The notes under the pieces: generated by a model
Databases searched by the model: none
What the model was told of the DNA's origin: nothing
What the model saw: only the letters and a program-made list of their open reading frames with translations
Program-made: the position numbers and the translations under genes
Part shown: piece after piece, positions 44,571-52,798 of the stretch
How positions within the stretch are numbered: the stretch's first letter is position 1
Layout: every line of letters starts with the position of its first letter
Assembly: GCA_937995595.1 (NCBI GenBank)
Contig: CALKJW010000005.1
Coordinates: 186,001 to 250,000 of the forward strand
Source of the DNA: an uncultured Phycisphaerales bacterium
Lineage (GTDB): Bacteria; Planctomycetota; Phycisphaerae; Phycisphaerales; UBA1924
DNA: 64,000 nucleotides
Reading direction: 5' to 3'

Positions 44571-47500
44571 ATGCGTGTGCGCTTGCCCAGTGTGTTGTCG
44601 GCTCTCGCCGGTCGGCCTTCAACGGCGCTCGCGCTCGCGCTCGCCGCGGGAACAGCGCTCGGACAGACGGCCGAGCCACTCGGCGCGGGCCGTGCGCCGC
44701 CGCGCGATGCGCTGGCGATCACGGGTCGCGACTTCGCGGACATGCTGATCGGCGGGCAGGTGCAGTCGGCCGACGTGCGGCTCGGCGCGTCGAAGGTGTG
44801 GCTGTGGAACGAGCCGGGCTCGCGCGACGTGCGGCGGCTGTTCCTGCAGGGCGACGTGCGGGCCGAGGTCGGCACCTACTCGTTCAGCGCGGCGCAGGCG
44901 GTGGTGTGGATCGAGCACCTGTCCGATGGCGACGGCACCGGCAGGCCGGTCCGGCAGGTCGCGATCTACTTCGACCGCGTCTCCGACCCCGGCGCGCAGG
45001 CGGGCTTTGCGCAGGCGGCGGACCGGCTGCTGGTCACAGGGCTCGTCCGCGGCGACCTCGCCGTTCGGCTCGACGACATAGTAAACGGCAGGCCCGAGGG
45101 CGCGGGCGCCGAGTTCCTGCGCGAGGCCGAGCGGCGGCTGGCGGACTATCTTCGGGCCGAGGCGGGCTTCGCGCCGTCGGGCGTGGCCGTGCCCGCCGCG
45201 GGGCCGGGTCCGGCGCGGCCGGGCATCGAGCGTCCGTTCGAGCCGGGTTCGCCCTTCGCTCGCCGGCCGCGCACGCCCGAGCAGGCGCCCGCGGAGGAGG
45301 TCGTCGATCGACAGGAGCCGATCTTTGCGCGCGACGGCGTTCTGACGTTTGCCGTGGGCACGAACCGCCTCGGCGCTGCGCCGGGCGCAACGGCCGGTCC
45401 CGGCGATGCCGAGCCGATCGTGCTGATGCCCGACGAGCCGGGCGAGGACCGCACGGTGCTGATGAGCGGCGGCGTGCTCCTGCAGTACACGCAGGTCTCG
45501 CGGAACCGCACCCTGCAGATCAACGCGCAGCGCGCGGTCGTGTTCCTCGAACCGGGCCCTGTGAAGGACCTGCTGCGGTTCGACGCCCAGAGCGTCAAGG
45601 GCGTGTACCTCGAGGGCGACGTGGTCGCGTCGGACGGGACCTACACGCTGCGCGGGCCGCGCGTGTACTACGACCTGCGGACCAACCGCGCGACGATGGT
45701 CGAGGCCGTGTTCTCGACGTTCGATGCGCGCCGCGGCATCCCGATCGTCGTCCGCGCGGCGGAGATCCGGCAGTTGTCGGCCGACAGGTGGTCGGCCTCG
45801 CGGGCGCGGCTGGCGACGACGTCGTTCTTCGACCCGGTGTTCGCGATCGGTGCGACGAGCGTCACCATCTCGCAGCGCACCGAGCCCGCGCCGCCGGGCG
45901 AGGGCGGCGAAGGCGGCGAGCGGACGCGCACCAGCGTCGACGCGCGCGGCGTCACGCTGCAGGCCGGCGGCGTGCCGTTCTTCTGGTACCCGCGCTTCCG
46001 CGGCGACCTGGAGAACTTCCCGCTGCGCGACCTGCGCGTCGACAGTTCGTCCGGCTCGGGCATGGCTATCCGCACCGCGTGGGACATCTTCGGCCTGACC
46101 GGCACGACGCCGCCCGAGGGCGTGAAGTTCAACGCGCTGTACGACCAGTACTTCGACCGCGGACCCGCGTTCGGCCTCGAAGGCGACTGGAAGGACGAGC
46201 GCTCCGGCGGCAGGCTCTTCGCCTACACGCTGCCGATCGACTTCGGGCGCGACTCGCTGGCCAGCGGCGCGAAGGTGGGGCGGGACTTCGAGTTCCGCGG
46301 CATCTTCATGGCCGAGCACCAGATCCGGTTCGACGAGTACTGGTCGCTGCAACTCGAGGGCGCGGCGGTGAGCGACGAGAACTTCGTCGACGCGTTCTTC
46401 CGCCCCATCGCCGCCGAAGGGCGCGAGTTCACCAACGCCGCGTTCCTTCGACGGACCGAGGACAACGTCCAGCTGAGTTTTCTGGCCAAGGGCGAGTACC
46501 TCGACTTCACGCCCAACCAGTACCTGCTGCAGACCCCGGGCTACTACACCGACAAACTGCCCGAACTGCGCTACACGCGACTGGCCGACGACATCCTGTC
46601 GGGCAACTCGCCGGGCTGGCTGACCTACAGCAGCGACACGCGACTGTCGCGGATGCAGTTGAACTTCACCGAGCCGACCGCCGCGGAACTGGGCTTCCAG
46701 ACGCTGCGCCGGTCGCAGGCGGCGTTCGGCATCAACCCCAACCAGTCGATCGGCGACCAGCTGCGGGCGCGCGGGTTGCACGAGTCCGACGTGCTGCGGT
46801 TCGACACGCGCCACGAACTGGCCGCGACCATCGACCTGAGCCCGGTGAAGGTCACGCCCTTCGTGGTCGGGCGCTTCACGGGGTACGACGAGACGTTCGA
46901 GGAGTTCAGCGGCGACGCCGATCAGGACCAGTACCGCGTGTGGTACGCGACGGGTGTCCGCGCCTCGACGCAGATCACGCGGATCGACAACAACGTCGAG
47001 TCCGAGCTGTTCGACCTGCACCGCGTGCGGCACATCATCGAGCCCAACGTGACGGCGTGGTACGCGGGCGCGAACCTGTCGCAGAACGACCTGCCGGTCT
47101 ACGACGACGACGTCGAATCGCTGGCCACCGGCGCGGCGGTGCGCGCGGGCGTGACGCAGACATGGCAGACCCAGCGCGGCGGCGCGGGCCGCTGGCGCAG
47201 CGTCGACTTCTTCACGCTCCGCACCGACTACGTCAGCAGCACCGCCGACGCCGACCGCGAGTCGCCCATCGGCAGGTTCTTCGACTACCGACCCGAGTAC
47301 TCGCTGCTGGGCGATTTCGGCGTGGTCGAGGCGACGTGGCAGGCGACCGACGCCATCGCCATCACCGGCGGGACGGTGTACGACTTCGACGACCGCCAGC
47401 CGGCGCGCAGCAGCGCGGGCCTGCTCGTCCAGCACAACCCGGACCTGGCGAGTTTCGCGGAGGTGCGGTACATCAACGCCCTCGACACCACCTACGTGGA

Positions 47501-47741
47501 TTTCGGCGCGGCGTACCGACTGACCCGGCGCTACTCGGTGTCGTTCAACGCCACCTACGACACCGACGAGCAGGACTTCCAGAACATCTCGGCCACCCTG
47601 CGGCGGCGCGTGCCCGAGGCCGTCTTCGGCGTGTCGGTCGGCTACAACAACATCACCGACGAGACGAACATCGGCTTTGTCTTCCAGCCGCAGGGCGTCG
47701 ATCAGTCGCCGCTGGACCGCCTGCGCGGCCTGGGCCGTTGA
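44571..47741 (+). CDS. lptD: LptD-like outer-membrane LPS-assembly beta-barrel protein
   Basis: 1056 residues. A signal peptide (about 1-31, ending TALGQ) is followed by an OstA/LptA-like beta-jellyroll region in two parts (about 40-160 and 270-420) separated by a Pro-rich linker, and then a barrel-like region with FFWYPRFRGDLENFPLRD and many alternating aromatic strands to the C-terminus. LptD with LptE inserts LPS into the outer leaflet; lpxI in the same window is consistent with this. Sequence conservation of LptD is low, so the call rests on architecture. AGGA lies 6 bases before the ATG. Confidence 0.65.
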   Translation: MRVRLPSVLSALAGRPSTALALALAAGTALGQTAEPLGAGRAPPRDALAITGRDFADMLIGGQVQSADVRLGASKVWLWNEPGSRDVRRLFLQGDVRAEVGTYSFSAAQAVVWIEHLSDGDGTGRPVRQVAIYFDRVSDPGAQAGFAQAADRLLVTGLVRGDLAVRLDDIVNGRPEGAGAEFLREAERRLADYLRAEAGFAPSGVAVPAAGPGPARPGIERPFEPGSPFARRPRTPEQAPAEEVVDRQEPIFARDGVLTFAVGTNRLGAAPGATAGPGDAEPIVLMPDEPGEDRTVLMSGGVLLQYTQVSRNRTLQINAQRAVVFLEPGPVKDLLRFDAQSVKGVYLEGDVVASDGTYTLRGPRVYYDLRTNRATMVEAVFSTFDARRGIPIVVRAAEIRQLSADRWSASRARLATTSFFDPVFAIGATSVTISQRTEPAPPGEGGEGGERTRTSVDARGVTLQAGGVPFFWYPRFRGDLENFPLRDLRVDSSSGSGMAIRTAWDIFGLTGTTPPEGVKFNALYDQYFDRGPAFGLEGDWKDERSGGRLFAYTLPIDFGRDSLASGAKVGRDFEFRGIFMAEHQIRFDEYWSLQLEGAAVSDENFVDAFFRPIAAEGREFTNAAFLRRTEDNVQLSFLAKGEYLDFTPNQYLLQTPGYYTDKLPELRYTRLADDILSGNSPGWLTYSSDTRLSRMQLNFTEPTAAELGFQTLRRSQAAFGINPNQSIGDQLRARGLHESDVLRFDTRHELAATIDLSPVKVTPFVVGRFTGYDETFEEFSGDADQDQYRVWYATGVRASTQITRIDNNVESELFDLHRVRHIIEPNVTAWYAGANLSQNDLPVYDDDVESLATGAAVRAGVTQTWQTQRGGAGRWRSVDFFTLRTDYVSSTADADRESPIGRFFDYRPEYSLLGDFGVVEATWQATDAIAITGGTVYDFDDRQPARSSAGLLVQHNPDLASFAEVRYINALDTTYVDFGAAYRLTRRYSVSFNATYDTDEQDFQNISATLRRRVPEAVFGVSVGYNNITDETNIGFVFQPQGVDQSPLDRLRGLGR

Positions 47742-47798
47742 GCGCGTTCCGTCCGACGCCCCCGGCGGATACGCTTGGCCAACACAGGAGACCAACGC

Positions 47799-49094
47799 GT
47801 GTCGATCACACGACCGATGGGCTTTCGCGCCGCCGCGGCGACCGCGGGCATCAAGCCCTCCGGCAAGCCGGACCTGGCGCTCGTCGTCTGCGAGCCGGCG
47901 CTGCCCGAGGCGCTGCGCGGGCACGGCGCGCCGATCGAGCCCCGCAACGCCGCCGCGGCGGTCTTTACGCAGAACGCTGTCGTCGGCGCGCCGGTGGCGA
48001 TCGGCCGGCGCTGGCGCGAGGCCTGCGGGCAGGGCCGGGCCAGGCCGGTGCGCGCGGTGCTGATCAACGCCGGCTGCTCCAACGCCGCGACCGGCGAACC
48101 CGGCGAGCAGGACGCGCGATTGACCATGCGCCTGGCGGCGCACCACCTGGGCCTGACGCCCGACGAGGTGATGCCGTCCTCGACCGGCGTGATCGGCCAC
48201 CGCCTGCCCGTGAACAAGATCGAGGCCGCCCTGCCGGGACTGGTGCGGTCATTGGCTCGCGGGCACGACGCCGACGAAGCCGCGGCACGCGCGATCATGA
48301 CGACCGACACGGTGCCCAAGCAGGCCCACCGCGAGGTCGAACTGCACCGGCACACGGTCCACGTCGGCGCGATCGCCAAGGGCTCGGGCATGATCGCGCC
48401 GAGGCTGGACAGTTCGGCCGACACCGGCGGCGCGCCGCACGGCACCATGCTCGCGTTCATCACGACCGACGCGTGCGTGAACGCGGCGTGCCTGCAACTG
48501 GCGCTCGAGCACGCCTGCCGCGAGAGTTTCAACTGCATCAGCGTCGATGCCCACCCGTCGTGCTCCGACACGGTGCTGCTCATGGCCAGCGGCGCGGCGC
48601 CGGTGGGGCCGATCCACCGTGACGACCCGGAGTTTCACGGCTTCCGTGCCGCGCTGGTCGCGCTGTGCCAGGATGTCGCGACGCAGATCGTCCGCGACGG
48701 CGAGGGCGCGACGCGCCTGTTCCGCGTCGAGGTGCGCGGCGCGAAGACCAACGAGGACGCCGCGGCGATGGCCCGGGCCGTTGTCGATTCGCCGCTGGTC
48801 AAGTGCGCCATCCACGGGCGCGACCCCAACTGGGGCCGCATCGTGACCGCGGCGGGCAACGCGGGGATCGCCTTCAACCCGCTCGACGCGTCGCTCTCGA
48901 TCGGCGGCGTGCAGGTCTACGCCGCGGGCGTGCCGACCTCGGTCGGCAAGGGTGATGCGCGACTCGCCGCGGCGATGAACGCCGACCCGGTCATCTGCGA
49001 ACTGACCGTGGGCACGGGCCCGGGCCACGCGTGGATGCTGGGCTGCGACCTGAGCGCGGAGTACGTACGCATCAACGCCGAGTACACGACGTGA
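47799..49094 (+). CDS. argJ: Bifunctional ornithine acetyltransferase / N-acetylglutamate synthase ArgJ
   Basis: 431 residues from a GTG with AGGAG 8 bases upstream. ArgJ motifs: INAGCSNAATG, PSSTGVIG, TTDTVPK, KGSGMIAP, the self-cleavage threonine in HGTMLAFITTDA, HPSCSDTVLLMASG and AIHGRDPNWGRI. It recycles acetyl groups in arginine synthesis and splits into alpha and beta chains before the threonine. Between MIAP and GTML there are about 11 extra residues compared with the usual MIxPNMATML, and the residue before the threonine is Gly instead of Ala. TACGCT at 47770-47775 is a plausible -10. The stop overlaps the next start (GTGA). Confidence 0.93.
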   Translation: MSITRPMGFRAAAATAGIKPSGKPDLALVVCEPALPEALRGHGAPIEPRNAAAAVFTQNAVVGAPVAIGRRWREACGQGRARPVRAVLINAGCSNAATGEPGEQDARLTMRLAAHHLGLTPDEVMPSSTGVIGHRLPVNKIEAALPGLVRSLARGHDADEAAARAIMTTDTVPKQAHREVELHRHTVHVGAIAKGSGMIAPRLDSSADTGGAPHGTMLAFITTDACVNAACLQLALEHACRESFNCISVDAHPSCSDTVLLMASGAAPVGPIHRDDPEFHGFRAALVALCQDVATQIVRDGEGATRLFRVEVRGAKTNEDAAAMARAVVDSPLVKCAIHGRDPNWGRIVTAAGNAGIAFNPLDASLSIGGVQVYAAGVPTSVGKGDARLAAAMNADPVICELTVGTGPGHAWMLGCDLSAEYVRINAEYTT

Positions 49095-50065
49095 CGACCC
49101 GTGTCCGCATCACCGATGTCTCGCCGCGCGACGGCCTGCAGAACGAGCCGGGCGTGATTCCCACGTCGGAGAAGGTCCGGCTTGTGGAGTTGTTGCGTGC
49201 GGCGGGCGTCGACGAGGTCGAGGTCTCGTCGTTCGTGAGCGCCAAGTGGGTGCCGCAACTGGGCGACGCGGCGGAGGTGTTTCAGGGGCTTGCGCCTGCA
49301 GGCATGCAGGAGCGCGGAGCAGGTGGCGTGCGGCAGACATCACGGACAGTCTGCCTCAGTGCGCTGGTGCCGAACAACCAGGGCATGCAGGCCGCGCTCG
49401 ACGTCAACGCCCGCGCAGGGAGGAAACTGATCGAGAAGGTCGCGGTCTTCACCGCCGCGAGCGAGACGTTCTCGCAGAAGAACACCCACGCGACGATCGC
49501 CGAGACGATCGAGCGCTTCAGGCCCGTGGTCGAGGCCGCTCGCCACGAGGGGATCGAGGTCCGCGCGTACGTCTCGTGCATCATCGCCTGCCCGTTCGAA
49601 GGGCCGGTCGCGCCCGAGCGCGTGATCGACGTGGCGCGGCAACTGCTCGCGCTGGGCATCGACGACCTCGACCTGGGCGACACCATCGGCGCGGGAACGC
49701 CGGAAACGATCGACGCTCTGCTGCGACGGTTCGACGAAGAGATCGGCATCGACAGTCACGGGGCGATCACGACGCTGCACCTGCACGACACCTTCGGCCG
49801 CGCGGCCGAGTGCGTGAAAGCGGCGCTCGACCGCGGCGTGACGAGTTTCGACGGGTCCGTCGCGGGCCTCGGCGGCTGCCCGTATGCCAGCACGCCCGGC
49901 AGACGCGCGCCCGGCAACATCTCGACCGAGACACTCGTGCGCACCGTCCACGCCGCGGGGCATGTCACCGGTGTCGATCTCGATGCGCTCGAGGTCGCCG
50001 CGGCGTACGCGCGCGAGGTCGTCACCCGCGCCCGCGCGGCGGCCGCGAAGGGCGGTGCCGCGTGA
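49091..50065 (+). CDS. Hydroxymethylglutaryl-CoA lyase
   Basis: 324 residues. Motifs: VSPRDGLQNEP at the N-terminus, EVSSFVSAKWVPQ, YVSCIIACPFEGPV, DLGDTIGAGTP, metal-binding HLHDTFGRA, and the catalytic-Cys loop GLGGCPYA with NISTE later. It cleaves HMG-CoA to acetyl-CoA and acetoacetate at the end of leucine degradation. The GTG start overlaps the argJ stop; the next gene, an enoyl-CoA hydratase, overlaps its stop, so it could supply HMG-CoA. Residues about 66-80 are an insertion encoded by palindromic DNA. Confidence 0.92.
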   Translation: MTTRVRITDVSPRDGLQNEPGVIPTSEKVRLVELLRAAGVDEVEVSSFVSAKWVPQLGDAAEVFQGLAPAGMQERGAGGVRQTSRTVCLSALVPNNQGMQAALDVNARAGRKLIEKVAVFTAASETFSQKNTHATIAETIERFRPVVEAARHEGIEVRAYVSCIIACPFEGPVAPERVIDVARQLLALGIDDLDLGDTIGAGTPETIDALLRRFDEEIGIDSHGAITTLHLHDTFGRAAECVKAALDRGVTSFDGSVAGLGGCPYASTPGRRAPGNISTETLVRTVHAAGHVTGVDLDALEVAAAYAREVVTRARAAAAKGGAA

Positions 50066-50802
50066 TCCACTCCACGCACACATCCGGCGTGACGACCATC
50101 GCACTGGCGCGCCCCGAGAAGAAGAACGCGCTCACGCCCGAGATGTTGAACGGCCTATGCGCCGCGATCAAGTGCGCGGCGACCGACAACGCCTGCCGCG
50201 CAATCCTCCTCCGCGGCGAGGGCGACGCGTTCTGCGCCGGGTTCGATCTCTCGCTCTGCCGCGACGACGACAACGTGCTGCGCGAACTGCTCCAAGGCCT
50301 GAGTCGCGCGATCGTCGCGCTGCGCGCCGCGCCCCAACCGGTCGTCATCGTCGCGCACGGCGCGGCCATCGCGGGCGGGTGCGCACTGCTGGGCGGCGGC
50401 GATTATGTCGTGACCGATGCGAGCGCCAAGATCGGCTACCCCGTCACGCGGCTCGGGATCTCGCCCGCGGTCAGCGCGCCGTTCATCCTACCGCACGTGG
50501 GCCCGGGGTCGTCTCGCGCGCGGCTGCTCGATTCGACGCTCATTGACGGGGTCGAGGCGCAGCGCTTCGGCCTTGCCCACGAGTGCGCCGCAAGCGCGGA
50601 CGAGGCCCGCGCGCGGGCGGAGCAGGTCGCATCTGAACTTGCCGCAAAGCCGGCCGTCGGCCTGCGAGCGACCAAGCAGTGGCTCAACGACCTCGACGGC
50701 GCTATGCGCGGCGATCGCGCCGCACGCGCCCTGTCCGTCTCCCTCGGCCTGGTCGGCTCCGCCGAGCAGGCCGAGCGTCTGGCTCAACTCTGGAAGCGTT
50801 GA
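50062..50802 (+). CDS. Enoyl-CoA hydratase/isomerase (crotonase) family protein
   Basis: 246 residues. The crotonase fold is shown by VTTIALARPEKKNALTPEML, the oxyanion-hole segment GEGDAFCAGFDLS, HGAAIAGGCALLGGGDYVV, GYPVTRLGISPAVSAPFI and a late ATKQWLND helix. Coupling to HMG-CoA lyase suggests methylglutaconyl-CoA hydratase in leucine degradation, but the two catalytic glutamates of hydratases are not clear, so an isomerase or other activity is possible. The GTG start overlaps the previous stop by 4 bases. Confidence 0.88.
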   Translation: MIHSTHTSGVTTIALARPEKKNALTPEMLNGLCAAIKCAATDNACRAILLRGEGDAFCAGFDLSLCRDDDNVLRELLQGLSRAIVALRAAPQPVVIVAHGAAIAGGCALLGGGDYVVTDASAKIGYPVTRLGISPAVSAPFILPHVGPGSSRARLLDSTLIDGVEAQRFGLAHECAASADEARARAEQVASELAAKPAVGLRATKQWLNDLDGAMRGDRAARALSVSLGLVGSAEQAERLAQLWKR

Positions 50803-50805
50803 ACC

Positions 50806-51618
50806 GTGCCGGCCGAACCTCCGACAACCCCGGTATCTACGCCGTTCACCGCGGACCTCGCGCCCGAGGCGTACCGCTCGCTGGTGCTCTTCGAGCCGTT
50901 CACGCGCGAGCACTGGGCGGCGGTCGCGGCGTGCGCGCTGGCGGTGGCAGCGGTGATCGTCGTCGGCCGTGCCGTGCGCCCCGGCGCGCCCTCGCCGCCG
51001 GCCGACCCGCACACCGTCGACCCGGCCGGCCGCGTGCTCGGCGCGCTGGCGCTGGCGCACTGGCTGGCGCAGCAGGCGTGGTGGAACATTCCCGCGCGGT
51101 TCGACGCGCACCAGAGCCTGCCGCTGCACGTGTGCGACCTCAACGGCCTGATCGCCGCGCTCGCGCTCCTGACGGGCCGCCGCTGGCTGACGGCGATCCT
51201 GTACTTCTGGGGCCTGGGCCTCTCGACGCAGGCGTTCTGCACGCCGGTCGTGCGCTGGGGGCCGCTGGTCACCGAGTTCTGGCTGTTCTGGGAGAGCCAC
51301 ACGCTGATCGTCGGGGCCGCGGCGTACGTGCTGCTTGTGCGGCGATTCCGACCGCGAGGGCGGGACCTCGGCGTCGCGCTGGGCGCGATGGCGGCGTACG
51401 CGGCCGTCATGCTGCCGATCGACCTGGCCCTTGGCTGGAACTACGGCTACATCGGCAACACCGTGCCCGACCAGCCGACGATCATCGACCGTCTGGGCCC
51501 GTGGCCGCTGCGGTTGCTGCCGATGGCCGCGCTGACGGTTCTGGTGATGGTGTTGCTGTGGCTGCCGTGGGCGGTCGCGGCGCGCCGCGGGCACGCACCG
51601 CGCGAGCCCGGCCGCTAA
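50806..51618 (+). CDS. TIGR02206/YwaF-type multi-pass membrane protein
   Basis: 270 residues from GTG, 3 bases after the hydratase stop. Six or seven transmembrane helices with family-type patches: LPLHVCDLNGLIAALALLTG, YFWGLGLSTQAFCTPVV, FWESHTLIV and a GWNYGYIG loop. The function of this family is unknown. The position after the leucine-degradation pair is probably coincidental, but the 3-base gap implies cotranscription. Confidence 0.75.
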   Translation: MPAEPPTTPVSTPFTADLAPEAYRSLVLFEPFTREHWAAVAACALAVAAVIVVGRAVRPGAPSPPADPHTVDPAGRVLGALALAHWLAQQAWWNIPARFDAHQSLPLHVCDLNGLIAALALLTGRRWLTAILYFWGLGLSTQAFCTPVVRWGPLVTEFWLFWESHTLIVGAAAYVLLVRRFRPRGRDLGVALGAMAAYAAVMLPIDLALGWNYGYIGNTVPDQPTIIDRLGPWPLRLLPMAALTVLVMVLLWLPWAVAARRGHAPREPGR

Positions 51619-51621
51619 ACT
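51616..51621 (+). promoter_or_regulatory. Putative -10 element of the WecA-like gene
   Basis: TAAACT, 7 bases before the ATG at 51629; its first three bases are the stop codon of the preceding gene. No Shine-Dalgarno follows. Confidence 0.4.
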
Positions 51622-51628
51622 CGGCCGC

Positions 51629-52798
51629 ATGCCCGTCCTGTGCGCCCTGCTTGTGCTTGTCGGCCTTGCCGTCGCGGTTCCGGCGACGTGGGCCGCCCGC
51701 GCGATCGGGCGACGCCTCAACGCGCTCGATGCGCCGGGCGTCGCCGGGCAGGTGAAAGAGGCCCCGCGCCGCGTGCCGAACACCGGCGGCATCGGCATCT
51801 TCCTCGGCTTCGCAGCGCCGATCGCCGCCGCGCTCGTCGCCGTGAACTCGGGCGCGGCCGATCGCCTCGCGGCGGGGTTCCCGGCCGTCGCGCCGCACCT
51901 GCCCGGCCTTGCCGCGAGAACCGGCGACGCGCTGATCCTTCTGGGTGCGATCCTCGTGCTGCACGTCGTCGGTCTGATCGACGACCGCCGACCGCTCGGC
52001 CCGTTCGGCAAACTCGGCGTGATGGCGCTGGCCGCCGCCGCGGCGGCGTACCTGACGGACACGCGCCTGCTCACGATGCTGGACGCCTTTCCCGCGGGCC
52101 ACCTGCTCTCGGTCGCGCTCACCGTGCTGTGGATCATCGTCATCACCAACGCCTTCAACTTTCTCGACAACATGGACGGCCTGTCGGCCGGTGTCGCGGC
52201 GATCTGCGGGGCCTCGCTCCTGGCCGCGGCGGTCGTCGCCGAGCAGTGGTTTGTCGGCGCGGCGCTGGCGCTGCTCATCGGCGCACTGTTGGGCTTCCTG
52301 GTGTTCAACTTCCCGTGGCGTGCCGCGCGCGGCGCGAGCGTGTTCATGGGCGACGGCGGCTCGCTGGTCGTCGGCTTCGTGCTCGCGTTTCTCTCGGTGC
52401 GCATCACGTGGGTCGGAACGGCGGTCGGCCCCGAGGGCGGCGCGGCCGCGGGCGTCGGCGCACCGGCGTGGGGCGTGCTCATGCCCGTGATCGTGCTGGC
52501 CGTGCCGCTGTACGACTTCGCCTCGGTCACGATCATCCGCCTTTCGCAGGGCCGCTCGCCGTTTGTGGGCGACCTGCAGCACTTCTCGCACCGGCTGGTG
52601 CGGCACGGGCTGAGCAGGCGTGCCGCGGTGCTGGTCATCTACGGCTGCACGGCGGTGACGGGCATCGGCGCGATCTCGCTGCCGAAACTGGAGTGGTGGC
52701 AGGCCGCGCTGGTGGGCGTGCAGACGCTCATCGTGCTCATGGTGATCGCGCTCTACGAGTGGGCCCGCACGCCTGGCTCGAACGGGGCCGCGCGATGA
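51629..52798 (+). CDS. WecA/MraY-family undecaprenyl-phosphate sugar-1-phosphate transferase
   Basis: 389 residues, about ten transmembrane helices. Family motifs: PNTGGIGIFLGF, GLIDDRRPLGPFGKLGVM (DD pair), ITNAFNFLDNMDGLSAG, VFMGDGGSLVVGF and the cytosolic HFSHRLVRHGLSRR. WecA-like enzymes start O-antigen or other surface glycans by moving a HexNAc-1-phosphate onto undecaprenyl phosphate. The WecA/Rfe type is favoured over MraY because there are no cell-wall genes nearby and an O-antigen-ligase-like gene overlaps its stop by 4 bases. Confidence 0.9.
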   Translation: MPVLCALLVLVGLAVAVPATWAARAIGRRLNALDAPGVAGQVKEAPRRVPNTGGIGIFLGFAAPIAAALVAVNSGAADRLAAGFPAVAPHLPGLAARTGDALILLGAILVLHVVGLIDDRRPLGPFGKLGVMALAAAAAAYLTDTRLLTMLDAFPAGHLLSVALTVLWIIVITNAFNFLDNMDGLSAGVAAICGASLLAAAVVAEQWFVGAALALLIGALLGFLVFNFPWRAARGASVFMGDGGSLVVGFVLAFLSVRITWVGTAVGPEGGAAAGVGAPAWGVLMPVIVLAVPLYDFASVTIIRLSQGRSPFVGDLQHFSHRLVRHGLSRRAAVLVIYGCTAVTGIGAISLPKLEWWQAALVGVQTLIVLMVIALYEWARTPGSNGAAR

